From assembly GCA_002473385.1 (NCBI GenBank), contig DKTR01000013.1, positions 14,211 to 26,288 on the forward strand: 12,078 nt of DNA, read 5' to 3'. Below the pieces are notes generated by a model. It was not told the DNA's origin. It was given only the letters and a program-made list of their open reading frames with translations, and made no database searches. This DNA comes from Lachnospiraceae bacterium UBA7225. Its GTDB lineage: Bacteria > Bacillota > Clostridia > Lachnospirales > Lachnospiraceae. Every line of letters starts with the position of its first letter. Positions within the stretch are counted from its first letter, which is position 1. This document shows, in pieces, positions 1 through 4,894 of the stretch. A program made the position numbers and the translations under genes.

Positions 1-42
1 CCGCCCCTGCGCCAACAGGAACGGCTTTACATAGATTCTATA

Positions 43-109
43 CAAGCCCCAAAGGACCGGTATAATAATCCCTCAGCAAGATGATTATACCACATTTCTC
101 CGGGGCTTG
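43..109. repeat. Nested inverted repeat upstream of recombinase 1
   Basis: Inner arms GGTATAATAATC (59-70) and GATGATTATACC (80-91) pair over 11 of 12 bases around a 9-bp centre. Outer arms CAAGCCCC (43-50) and GGGGCTTG (102-109) pair perfectly, with gaps of 8 and 10 bp to the inner arms. Each inner arm contains a TATAAT. On the minus strand it is preceded by TG one base away, like an extended -10. It could be an operator or a recombinase-binding site in element B; it is not next to a cotJC fragment, so it is not the junction seen here. Confidence 0.6.
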
Positions 110-133
110 CATAGCCTGTTTTTTATACCCTTT

Positions 134-161
134 TTTACAGCAAATTTATTCCTTCTGTATT
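134..161 (+). promoter_or_regulatory. Possible promoter of recombinase 1
   Basis: TTTACA (134-139) and TGTATT (156-161) with a 16-bp spacer, about 46 bp before the recombinase start. Both boxes are imperfect, so this is only a candidate. Confidence 0.3.
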
Positions 162-207
162 GAAGGAGCTGCTTGAAACATAACATGAAAGGAACGGAGG
201 AATGAGC

Positions 208-1833
208 ATGCGGTATGAGATGGAAGGTTTTAACTCTGACGAAGTGTATGAATATCTGCGAAAGTCGCGTTCGGACGATCCCTGTCTTTCCGTGGAAGAG
301 GTGCTTGAAAAGCATGAGCGCATCCTGCGCGACTATGCCGAGAAATACTTAACCGGTCCGGTACCGGAAAAAAATATCTTCCGGGAGGTTGCCTCTTCCG
401 AAACCATAGACGGGCGCCCGGAGATGCTGCGTCTCTTAAAGGCAGTCGAATCCCCTGCGGTCAAAGCTATCCTGGTTGTCGAGGTGCAGCGTCTCAGTCG
501 CGGCGATCTGGAGGATGCCGGCAGGCTCATCAAACTGCTGCGTTATACCAACACAAAGATCATTACACCGCAGAAAACATATGATCTCCACGATGAGTAT
601 GATCGCGATATTTTTGAGCGGGAGCTGAAGCGCGGAAATGAATATCTGGAATATTTCAAAAAAATCCAGGCGCGCGGCAGGATGGCCTCCGTGCAGGATG
701 GGAACTATATCGGTTCCGTCCCTCCATATGGATATGACAAAATATTTGTCACCGTCGGAAAGAAGAAATGTCCTACACTGCAGGAAAATAAAGAACAGGC
801 TGATGTAGTTCGCATGATTTTTGATATGTATGTCAATAAAGACATGGGGATTTTCCGCATCGGAAATTATCTGGACAGTCTCGGCATCAAGCCTCCTAAA
901 GGTGCCCACTGGTCACCTGCTGCCATACAGGATATGCTCCAGAACGTCCATTACATCGGGAAGGTCAAATGGAACTGGCGGAAAACAGTAAATGTTGTGG
1001 AAAACCAGGAGGTTATCAAAACGCGCCCGAAATCGGAAAATTATCTGGTTTTTGACGGAAAACATGAGCGTCTGATCTCTGATGAGCTGTTTGAGGCAGC
1101 GCAGGAAAAGCGCGGCAGGAATCACCGTGCCAAAGCCGATACAAAGGTGCGGAATCCCCTCGCCAGTCTGCTCTTCTGCCGCTGCGGCCGCGCCATGTCG
1201 CTGCGGATATATAAAAAACATGACGGCTCTGAACGCTCTGCCCCGCGTCTTATCTGCGACGACCAGACACACTGCAATACCGGTTCTGTCACATATGATG
1301 AGATGATCACCCGAATCTGCGAAATTATGGAGGATTCCATCGCGGATTTTAAAGTGCAGATGAAAAATGACAAAAAAGATTCCCGTCAGCTCCATACCAG
1401 ACTTATCAGCAGCCTCGAAAGGAAGCTGTCTGATCTGGAGGAAAAAGAATTAAAGCAGTGGGAAAAATATTCGGAAGATAACATGCCGAAAAATATCTTT
1501 GACAAACTGAATGAAAAAGTGTTGAAAGAACAGGAAGAAGTCCGGAACGCCCTTCAGAGGGCAAGGGAATCCATGCCGGAAGAGATTGACTACGAGGAAA
1601 AGATCATGCGGTTTTCAGATGCCCTGTCTGCGCTGAACAATCCAGACATATCCGATGAACTGAAAAACCGTTACCTGAAAAACGTATTTGAGCGCATCAC
1701 CTATTACCGTGAAAAGCCGGTACGCGTGACGCGGCGCAACTGTACGGTTCTCGGTCTGAGCACCAATGAACTGAAAACGGGCGGCAACTGGTATTCACCG
1801 CCGTTTGAGCTTGATGTGGCTTTCCGGAAGTAG
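208..1833 (+). CDS. Large serine recombinase of element B (recombinase 1)
   Basis: 541-aa serine site-specific recombinase, expected to integrate and excise element B through a 5'-phosphoserine intermediate. The N-terminal resolvase-like domain (about 10-160) contains YLRKS, with S20 as likely nucleophile and R18 beside it, and VQRLSRGD (94-100) with the catalytic-type arginines R95 and R98. The recombinase domain covers about 165-305 (GSVPPYGYDK at 169-178). A zinc ribbon follows with C324, C326, C350 and C356; the first pair is CxC, not the usual CxxC. A Glu/Lys-rich coiled coil (about 400-460) precedes the C-terminus. I start at ATG 208 because GGAGG (196-200) is 7 nt upstream; ATG 202 in the same frame would leave 1 nt. 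It is convergent with cotJC and differs strongly from recombinase 2, so the two elements look independent. It appears intact. Confidence 0.93.
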   Translation: MRYEMEGFNSDEVYEYLRKSRSDDPCLSVEEVLEKHERILRDYAEKYLTGPVPEKNIFREVASSETIDGRPEMLRLLKAVESPAVKAILVVEVQRLSRGDLEDAGRLIKLLRYTNTKIITPQKTYDLHDEYDRDIFERELKRGNEYLEYFKKIQARGRMASVQDGNYIGSVPPYGYDKIFVTVGKKKCPTLQENKEQADVVRMIFDMYVNKDMGIFRIGNYLDSLGIKPPKGAHWSPAAIQDMLQNVHYIGKVKWNWRKTVNVVENQEVIKTRPKSENYLVFDGKHERLISDELFEAAQEKRGRNHRAKADTKVRNPLASLLFCRCGRAMSLRIYKKHDGSERSAPRLICDDQTHCNTGSVTYDEMITRICEIMEDSIADFKVQMKNDKKDSRQLHTRLISSLERKLSDLEEKELKQWEKYSEDNMPKNIFDKLNEKVLKEQEEVRNALQRARESMPEEIDYEEKIMRFSDALSALNNPDISDELKNRYLKNVFERITYYREKPVRVTRRNCTVLGLSTNELKTGGNWYSPPFELDVAFRK

Positions 1834-1834
1834 T

Positions 1835-1865
1835 CTGGCACTTACATCCATCATATATGTGCCAG
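1835..1865. other. Junction of element B with cotJC (attachment-site region)
   Basis: On the minus strand cotJC codons GAA GAG CTG GCA CAT (1871-1857, E64-H68) run into ATA and a TGA stop (1853-1851) where the family continues with Leu-Glu-Met. The element/gene boundary therefore lies around 1851-1862. CTGGCAC (1835-1841, element side) and GTGCCAG (1859-1865, gene side) form a 7-bp inverted repeat across it, as arms of a serine-recombinase site might. No T-run follows, so it is a poor terminator for recombinase 1. The core dinucleotide cannot be fixed without the other junction. Confidence 0.6.
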
Positions 1866-1970
1866 CTCTTCCGTTCCAATATCGGTCAGCACCCCCATCG
1901 TCTGCCGGTCCGGCATGGTGTAACGCTGTGAAAGATAACGCATGGAGGCACCTATCTCCCCATCCGGTCC
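1857..1970 (-). pseudogene. cotJC: cotJC, middle piece (residues 31-68), flanked by elements A and B
   Basis: A 114-bp stretch read on the minus strand from GGA at 1970 to CAT at 1857. It encodes GGP-DGE continuing through RYLSQRYTMP (41-50) to LTDIGTEELAH (58-68), which I recognise as the conserved N-terminal half of CotJC, a manganese-catalase-like spore-coat protein. Numbered on the rejoined protein, it supplies E35 and the E65-x-x-H68 pair, which match the first metal ligands of manganese catalases (Glu35, Glu66 and His69 in the Lactobacillus enzyme). There is no stop or frameshift inside it. It continues exactly in frame from the 5' piece if element A is removed, and is cut again directly after H68 by element B. 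It has no start codon context of its own. I label it pseudogene because the uninterrupted gene is absent here, but a split gene restored by excision is the better explanation. Confidence 0.9.
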
Positions 1971-1993
1971 ACCTTATCGCCGTAACCTATAAG
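1946..1993. other. Left attachment site of element A
   Basis: The cotJC half-site is 1946-1968, the core dinucleotide CC is 1969-1970 (GG in cotJC sense), and the element arm is 1971-1993 (ACCTTATCGCCG onwards). The shared core GGTCC is 1966-1970. The element arm is an inverted copy of 4780-4802 at the other end, 18 of 23 bases matching, including a perfect ACCTTAT/ATAAGGT next to the core. Crossover at the dinucleotide joins codon GGA (G31) to CCG GAT GGG GAG of cotJC without changing frame. Confidence 0.85.
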
Positions 1994-2000
1994 AAGGTGC

Positions 2001-2234
2001 TTATTCATCAAATTCCAGTACCGCTATGTTAAACCGGTCGGTTTTCTTTACCTCTACCACTCTCCCGCGATCCGTTTTCAGCCGCTCCCCGGCACTATAC
2101 GGCTTAGACATTCCGATTGCGTGTTCGATCATATAGCTGTACAGTCTCGTGGTCAGATACTCTTTTACTGTTACCTCCTGTCCCACGGTGAGCATGTCCC
2201 CGTTATCCTCTATGGAAAATTCCATCCGTCTCAT
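2001..2234 (-). CDS. Small protein of unknown function in element A (77 aa)
   Basis: I do not recognise a family. GGAGG (2242-2246) lies 7 nt before the ATG, and a plausible promoter sits at 2280-2308, so this is likely a real gene. The protein is charged and soluble with no membrane segment. A central mixed stretch (24-40) is followed by a C-terminal part (48-77) that reads like short beta strands: GERLKT, GRVVEVKK, FNIAVLEFDE. It is transcribed away from the 95-aa gene and stops 7 nt inside the left attachment arm. Candidate roles are excision control or recombinase regulation; this is inference from position and size only. Confidence 0.65.
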   Translation of the reverse strand: MRRMEFSIEDNGDMLTVGQEVTVKEYLTTRLYSYMIEHAIGMSKPYSAGERLKTDRGRVVEVKKTDRFNIAVLEFDE

Positions 2235-2279
2235 AAGTCATCCTCCATTCTGCTCCTGCCTGTCTTTTCCAACGTCTCT

Positions 2280-2308
2280 ATCCTACCACATTTTATGTGA
2301 GATTTCCA
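2280..2308 (-). promoter_or_regulatory. Candidate promoter of the 77-aa gene
   Basis: On the minus strand, TGGAAA (2308-2303), a 17-bp spacer and TAGGAT (2285-2280), with TG one base before the -10 as in extended -10 promoters. Each box matches 4 of 6 consensus bases. Confidence 0.4.
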
Positions 2309-2426
2309 TGGACACTTTCACTGCTGTTCACACCATTCACTTCAGTATTCGCAAAACCATTAAAATCCTGCTTCGTCAACAGTATTGCGTATTTGATTTA
2401 TACCTTCCCCTGGAAACATTTTCTGC

Positions 2427-2455
2427 TTTACTTTTCGAACATATGTTTCTATAAT
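2427..2455 (+). promoter_or_regulatory. Promoter of the 95-aa gene
   Basis: TTTACT (2427-2432), an exact 17-bp spacer and a perfect TATAAT (2450-2455), 36 bp before the ATG. A LexA-like operator fills most of the spacer. Confidence 0.7.
2436..2449 (+). promoter_or_regulatory. LexA/DinR (SOS) operator
   Basis: CGAACATATGTTTC matches the Bacillus-type SOS box CGAACRNRYGTTYG at 13 of 14 positions; only the last base differs. It lies between the -35 and -10 of the 95-aa gene, so bound LexA would block RNA polymerase. I saw no second box in the window. Confidence 0.72.
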
Positions 2456-2491
2456 GAATATAGAAATCGAAGAAAGGAAGAGTTCCCTAAG

Positions 2492-2779
2492 ATGCACACA
2501 CAACTGACAGATCCTTCTTATTTCCCGGACTCTATGACAGTTGTTCCGGTAATCGTTTCCTTTGATAAATGCGGCAATATGGTTCCCCTGTATATCGGTA
2601 TTCACGGGGAATCCTTCAAAGTATTATCCAGCTATCAGAGCAGCAGCCCACGCTTCCAGCAATATAAGCAATTCCAGTGCCGTGTAGAGGATCACGGTGT
2701 TACCCGGCAGGTGGCGCTCACCTACCATCCCGGCGAATGCTTCTGGACGATTCCGAAACTCAGATGGTATTGCGACTAA
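2492..2779 (+). CDS. Probable SOS-controlled small protein in element A (95 aa)
   Basis: Family not recognised. The start is ATG 2492, preceded by AAGGAAGAG (2474-2482) 9 nt away. The frame stays open upstream, but that DNA contains the promoter. The protein has four cysteines (C27, C63, C83, C94), two of them in the aromatic C-terminal stretch ECFW and RWYC. There is no signal peptide or membrane helix. An N-terminal VVPVIVSFDKCGNMVPLYIG segment looks beta-rich, suggesting a small compact domain. The LexA operator in its promoter implies expression after DNA damage. In a recombinase element such a product could trigger excision, but the sequence does not prove it. The tRNA-Ala gene follows 91 bp downstream with its own promoter. 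Confidence 0.72.
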   Translation: MHTQLTDPSYFPDSMTVVPVIVSFDKCGNMVPLYIGIHGESFKVLSSYQSSSPRFQQYKQFQCRVEDHGVTRQVALTYHPGECFWTIPKLRWYCD

Positions 2780-2828
2780 ACCCACACCTGCTTCCGCGGT
2801 TAAATTTTTTATTTTGTCAAAATTTTCA

Positions 2829-2856
2829 TTGCATTTTTCCGGCAGCGTGGTATAAT
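2829..2856 (+). promoter_or_regulatory. tRNA-Ala promoter
   Basis: Perfect TATAAT (2851-2856) with the extended -10 TG (2848-2849), 14 bp before the mature tRNA end. The -35 is weak: TTGCAT (2829-2834) at a 16-bp spacing. Confidence 0.6.
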
Positions 2857-2870
2857 AGGATATAGATTTC

Positions 2871-2943
2871 GGGGCATTAGCACAGCTGGGAGCGCGCCAC
2901 GTTCGCAATGTGGAGGTCACGGGTTCGAATCCCGTATGCTCCA
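2871..2943 (+). tRNA. tRNA-Ala (anticodon CGC)
   Basis: A 73-nt cloverleaf. The acceptor stem GGGGCAT/ATGCTCC contains a G3-U70 wobble, the main alanine identity element. The D loop is AGCTGGGA. The anticodon stem CCACG/TGTGG encloses the loop TTCGCAA, giving anticodon CGC (reads GCG). The T arm is ACGGG-TTCGAAT-CCCGT and the discriminator is A; CCA is not encoded. The D stem GCAC/GCGC has one A-C mismatch, so activity is likely but not certain. The gene lies inside element A with its own promoter and terminator and would be lost with the element in an excised chromosome. Confidence 0.9.
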
Positions 2944-2954
2944 GAAAATATAAT

Positions 2955-2988
2955 AACCGGATGCAGATGATATGCGTCCGGTTTTTTT
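2955..2988 (+). terminator. Rho-independent terminator after tRNA-Ala
   Basis: An 11-bp stem with one G-T pair (2955-2965 with 2973-2983), a 7-nt loop and a run of seven T (2982-2988). Confidence 0.9.
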
Positions 2989-3039
2989 ATATCTTGTGAT
3001 CTCCACTGACAGTCTTCCTACGCTGCATTTTCACCGATA

Positions 3040-3219
3040 TTATACAATAAATGTATCTCTTTTGCCATCATAATCTGTTCTTCCTTCAAACCCAATGGCT
3101 GCTGCTGCCCTTCTCAGCGCCTGCTCTGCCAGTTTTGCCAGTTCCTCGGGTTTCATCTGTTCCTGACAGATCCATTCTCCGTCTGCTTTCACATAGCTAA
3201 CGATCTCCGGCTTTTCCAT
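3040..3219 (-). CDS. Small protein of unknown function next to recombinase 2 (59 aa)
   Basis: The start is ATG 3219, supported by GGGAGG 9 nt upstream; a longer in-frame start at 3261 has no comparable site. I do not recognise a family. Residues 1-20 (YVKADGEWICQEQ) look like short strands, and 23-43 form an Ala/Leu/Glu-rich amphipathic helix with paired arginines (R36, R37). It is divergent from recombinase 2 across a 109-bp spacer. Recombination directionality factors of developmental elements, such as SprB of SPbeta, are also small (about 60 aa) and encoded in the element. This makes it a good candidate for that role by size and position, not by seen homology. Confidence 0.6.
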   Translation of the reverse strand: MEKPEIVSYVKADGEWICQEQMKPEELAKLAEQALRRAAAAIGFEGRTDYDGKRDTFIV

Positions 3220-3328
3220 CTCTGACCGCCTCCCTTCCTTACAGTCTATTCCGGGCAGCATGTCCTTTATTGTTCTCTATATCATAATTTCCTGCCAAAA
3301 GCCCATACATTTTACAGAGGTGACTGCT

Positions 3329-4771
3329 ATGAATCTAACGACTACTGACAAATTTACCCGCGCCGCCTGCTATATCCGTGTTTCGACTGATAGGCAGGAG
3401 GAACTGTCCCCGGCTGCCCAGCAGCGTCTGCTGCTGGATTATGCCCGGACACATGACATGCAGATATCCCCGGAGCATATTTTTGTAGAAAACGGTATTT
3501 CCGGCAGAAAAGCAGAAAAGCGCCCGCAGTTTCAGCGCATGATTGCCATGGCAAAAACAGATCAGCCGCCTTTTTGCGTAATTCTGGTCTGGAAGTTCAG
3601 CCGCTTTGCGCGCAACCAGGAGGAATCGATTGTCTACAAATCCATGTTGAAAAAGCAATACAGCGTTGATGTCATAAGTATCACAGAACCGCTTATAGAG
3701 GGTCCCTTCGGCAGCCTCATTGAGCGCATCATTGAGTGGATGGACGAATACTATTCCATCAATCTTTCCAGCGAGGTGCTTCGCGGCATGACGGAAAAAG
3801 CGCTGCGCGGCGGCTGTCAGAGCGCGCCCTGTCTGGGATACCGTGCTCCCGGGAACGGACTGCCCTTTGAAATTGTACCGGAGGAAGCGGAAACGGTACA
3901 ATATATTTTTTTCCAGTTCGCCATCCTCCACCAGGATGCTGCGGCGATCGCGCGGGCGCTCAATGAACGCGGCATTACTACACGGCGCGGCGCCAGATTT
4001 GAAAAGCGCTCTGTAATCTATATTTTACGCAATCGTTTTTATATCGGTAAGGTCATGTGGAATGGTATCGAACGGGACGGCGCACAGGAGCGTTTTCTCT
4101 CAGAAGAGCTTTTTTCTTTGGCGAATAACCGTCTGGACGCTGAATCTGTTTCCCCAAAACGCCGGAGTTCTTCTTCCTGCCGTCACTGGTTATCCGGACT
4201 GGTAAAATGCGCCTTCTGTGGAGCATCTCTTGGCTACAACAGGGGTGCTTATCCCTTTTTTCAATGCTGGAAATATGCCAAAGGCATACATCCGGAAAGC
4301 TGTGGTATTTCCGAAAAGCTGTTATCTTCCGCCGTTCTGGCATATTTTGAAAAGCTGCTGGCAGGAACGGAATTTCTGATGTTTCCGGCAAAAAATTTCT
4401 CCGCTGCTGTCCATACGGACGAGGCACTCTGTCAGAAAAGCCTGGAAAAACTGACATTTCGGGAAAAGCGCATAAAAGAAGCATATGAAATGGGTATTGA
4501 CTCGCTAACTGAATATCAGGAAAACAAGCGGCGCCTGTTATCCGAGCGTGCCCGTCTGAATGCTCTGCTGACTTCCAGTCGAAATCAGGTCACTGCCGAC
4601 AGCGCAGAATCTCCCGGTACGCTTACCTCCCGGATTTATACCATGCATAGTTTTTTTGAGAGCAGCGCAATCTCATCTGATTTAAAAAGTACCTTTCTGC
4701 GCTGCGTTGTAGAAGAAATCATCTGGGATAAAAAGAAAAACCAGCTTTCTTTTTTTCTACATACCCTGTGA
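3329..4771 (+). CDS. Large serine recombinase of element A (recombinase 2)
   Basis: 480-aa serine site-specific recombinase, the presumed enzyme for excision and integration of element A. Catalytic domain at about 10-150: YIRVST (15-20) with S19 as nucleophile and R17 beside it, ISGR (57-60), and KFSRFARN (89-96) with R92 and R95. Recombinase domain at about 165-280, with CLGYRAPG (168-175) and FYIGKVMWNG (237-246). Zinc ribbon C294, C297, C313, C325. A coiled coil (about 370-415) and a short C-terminal tail follow. I chose ATG 3329 because AGAGGTG (3316-3322) is well placed; the longer frame from 3260 lacks a ribosome site. The stop lies 8 nt from the right attachment arm. It is convergent with cotJC, so cotJ transcription would run antisense into its 3' end. 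It is clearly diverged from recombinase 1 and shows no damage. Confidence 0.95.
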   Translation: MNLTTTDKFTRAACYIRVSTDRQEELSPAAQQRLLLDYARTHDMQISPEHIFVENGISGRKAEKRPQFQRMIAMAKTDQPPFCVILVWKFSRFARNQEESIVYKSMLKKQYSVDVISITEPLIEGPFGSLIERIIEWMDEYYSINLSSEVLRGMTEKALRGGCQSAPCLGYRAPGNGLPFEIVPEEAETVQYIFFQFAILHQDAAAIARALNERGITTRRGARFEKRSVIYILRNRFYIGKVMWNGIERDGAQERFLSEELFSLANNRLDAESVSPKRRSSSSCRHWLSGLVKCAFCGASLGYNRGAYPFFQCWKYAKGIHPESCGISEKLLSSAVLAYFEKLLAGTEFLMFPAKNFSAAVHTDEALCQKSLEKLTFREKRIKEAYEMGIDSLTEYQENKRRLLSERARLNALLTSSRNQVTADSAESPGTLTSRIYTMHSFFESSAISSDLKSTFLRCVVEEIIWDKKKNQLSFFLHTL

Positions 4772-4779
4772 ACTGCACG

Positions 4780-4827
4780 CTTATCTGTTTCAGCAATAAG
4801 GTCCTCCATACTGACTCATAATAAACT
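4780..4827. other. Right attachment site of element A
   Basis: The element arm is 4780-4802 (ending CAATAAGGT), the core CC is 4803-4804, and the cotJC half-site is 4805-4827. The shared GGTCC is 4800-4804. Joining this arm with 1971-1993 across CC gives a 48-bp near-palindrome (18 of 23 positions paired), as expected of attP. The non-palindromic centre fixes orientation. The core falls on the first two bases of codon G31 on both sides, so rejoining is in frame. Confidence 0.85.
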
Positions 4828-4894
4828 GTGCCAGTCTGGCATTCGGTGTTGTGATGTTAATCGGATACTGCAATCTCTTTTCATAATTCCACAT
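4790..4894 (-). pseudogene. cotJC: cotJC, 5' piece (residues 1-32), cut by element A
   Basis: The start is ATG 4894, directly after the cotJB stop (TAA-ATG), with GGGGG about 10 nt upstream inside cotJB. It reads MWNYEKRLQYP and ends SQYGGP at residue 32, the classic CotJC N-terminus, then leaves the family. Codons 33-34 (Tyr, Cys) and the TGA at 4790 come from element DNA, so the unexcised gene would yield a 34-residue stub. The full family length is about 190 aa. With element A removed, the next residues are D33-G34-E35 of the middle piece. CotJC is the manganese-catalase-like member of the CotJABC inner coat group, made in the mother cell under sigma-E in Bacillus subtilis. Called pseudogene here because it is interrupted, but it may be conditionally restored. 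Confidence 0.92.

Larger units (their letters stand above)
1..1856. mobile_element. Intervening element B in cotJC (partial, right end only)
   Basis: DNA between the left edge and the point where the middle piece of cotJC stops matching its family. The visible content is a large serine recombinase gene (208-1833) whose stop lies about 20 bp from the junction, plus a dyad at 43-109. The layout copies element A: recombinase on the plus strand, convergent with cotJC, its 3' end next to the junction on the 5' side of the host gene. The other end, and the 3' remainder of cotJC, must lie left of the window; I found no cotJC-like reading in 1-200. The exact right boundary is uncertain within about 1851-1862 because the partner junction is not visible. 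Confidence 0.75.
1971..4804. mobile_element. Intervening element A in cotJC (2,834 bp, complete)
   Basis: A complete, very compact element between two pieces of cotJC. Order from left: 77-aa gene (minus), divergent promoters, 95-aa gene with a LexA-type operator (plus), tRNA-Ala(CGC) with its own promoter and terminator, 59-aa gene (minus), serine recombinase (plus). Only 7 nt separate the left arm from the 77-aa stop and 8 nt separate the recombinase stop from the right arm. The boundaries come from two sequence facts: cotJC reading breaks at the same codon on both sides, and both breaks share GGACC in the cotJC sense. Excision would give a circle with a 48-bp near-palindromic attP and an intact cotJC junction. 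No phage structural, replication or conjugation genes fit inside. Confidence 0.88.

Noticed and set aside
51..60. AGGACC near the left edge as the partner core of element A
   Set aside because: It is in the wrong orientation for excision and not next to cotJC sequence; the true partner core is at 1966-1970.
1..84. Open frame entering from the left edge, ending at a TGA at 82-84 (another frame ends at 63-65)
   Set aside because: Two frames are open over this short stretch, neither resembles a family I know, and there is no coding evidence to choose between them.
1..200. Possible 3' remainder of cotJC
   Set aside because: Reading the minus strand gave nothing like the CotJC continuation, so the missing piece must be further left.
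913..1395. 160-aa minus-strand open frame inside recombinase 1
   Set aside because: Shadow of the recombinase gene; no ribosome site or recognisable protein.
1835..1865. Terminator for recombinase 1
   Set aside because: The hairpin has no T-run, and half of it is cotJC coding sequence; it fits better as part of the attachment site.
1834..2000. Plain intergenic spacer after recombinase 1
   Set aside because: The minus strand encodes an in-frame block of CotJC (residues 31-68), so it is a gene fragment.
2297..2491. N-terminal extension of the 95-aa gene by 65 residues
   Set aside because: It would run through the LexA operator and the -10 box, and ATG 2492 has its own ribosome site.
2871..2943. 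tRNA-Ala as the integration site of an element
   Set aside because: The tRNA is whole, has no duplicated 3' end nearby, and lies well inside element A.
3260..3328. Upstream extension of recombinase 2 by 23 residues
   Set aside because: No ribosome site at 3260, and the extension is hydrophobic and unlike the family; ATG 3329 has AGAGGTG in place.
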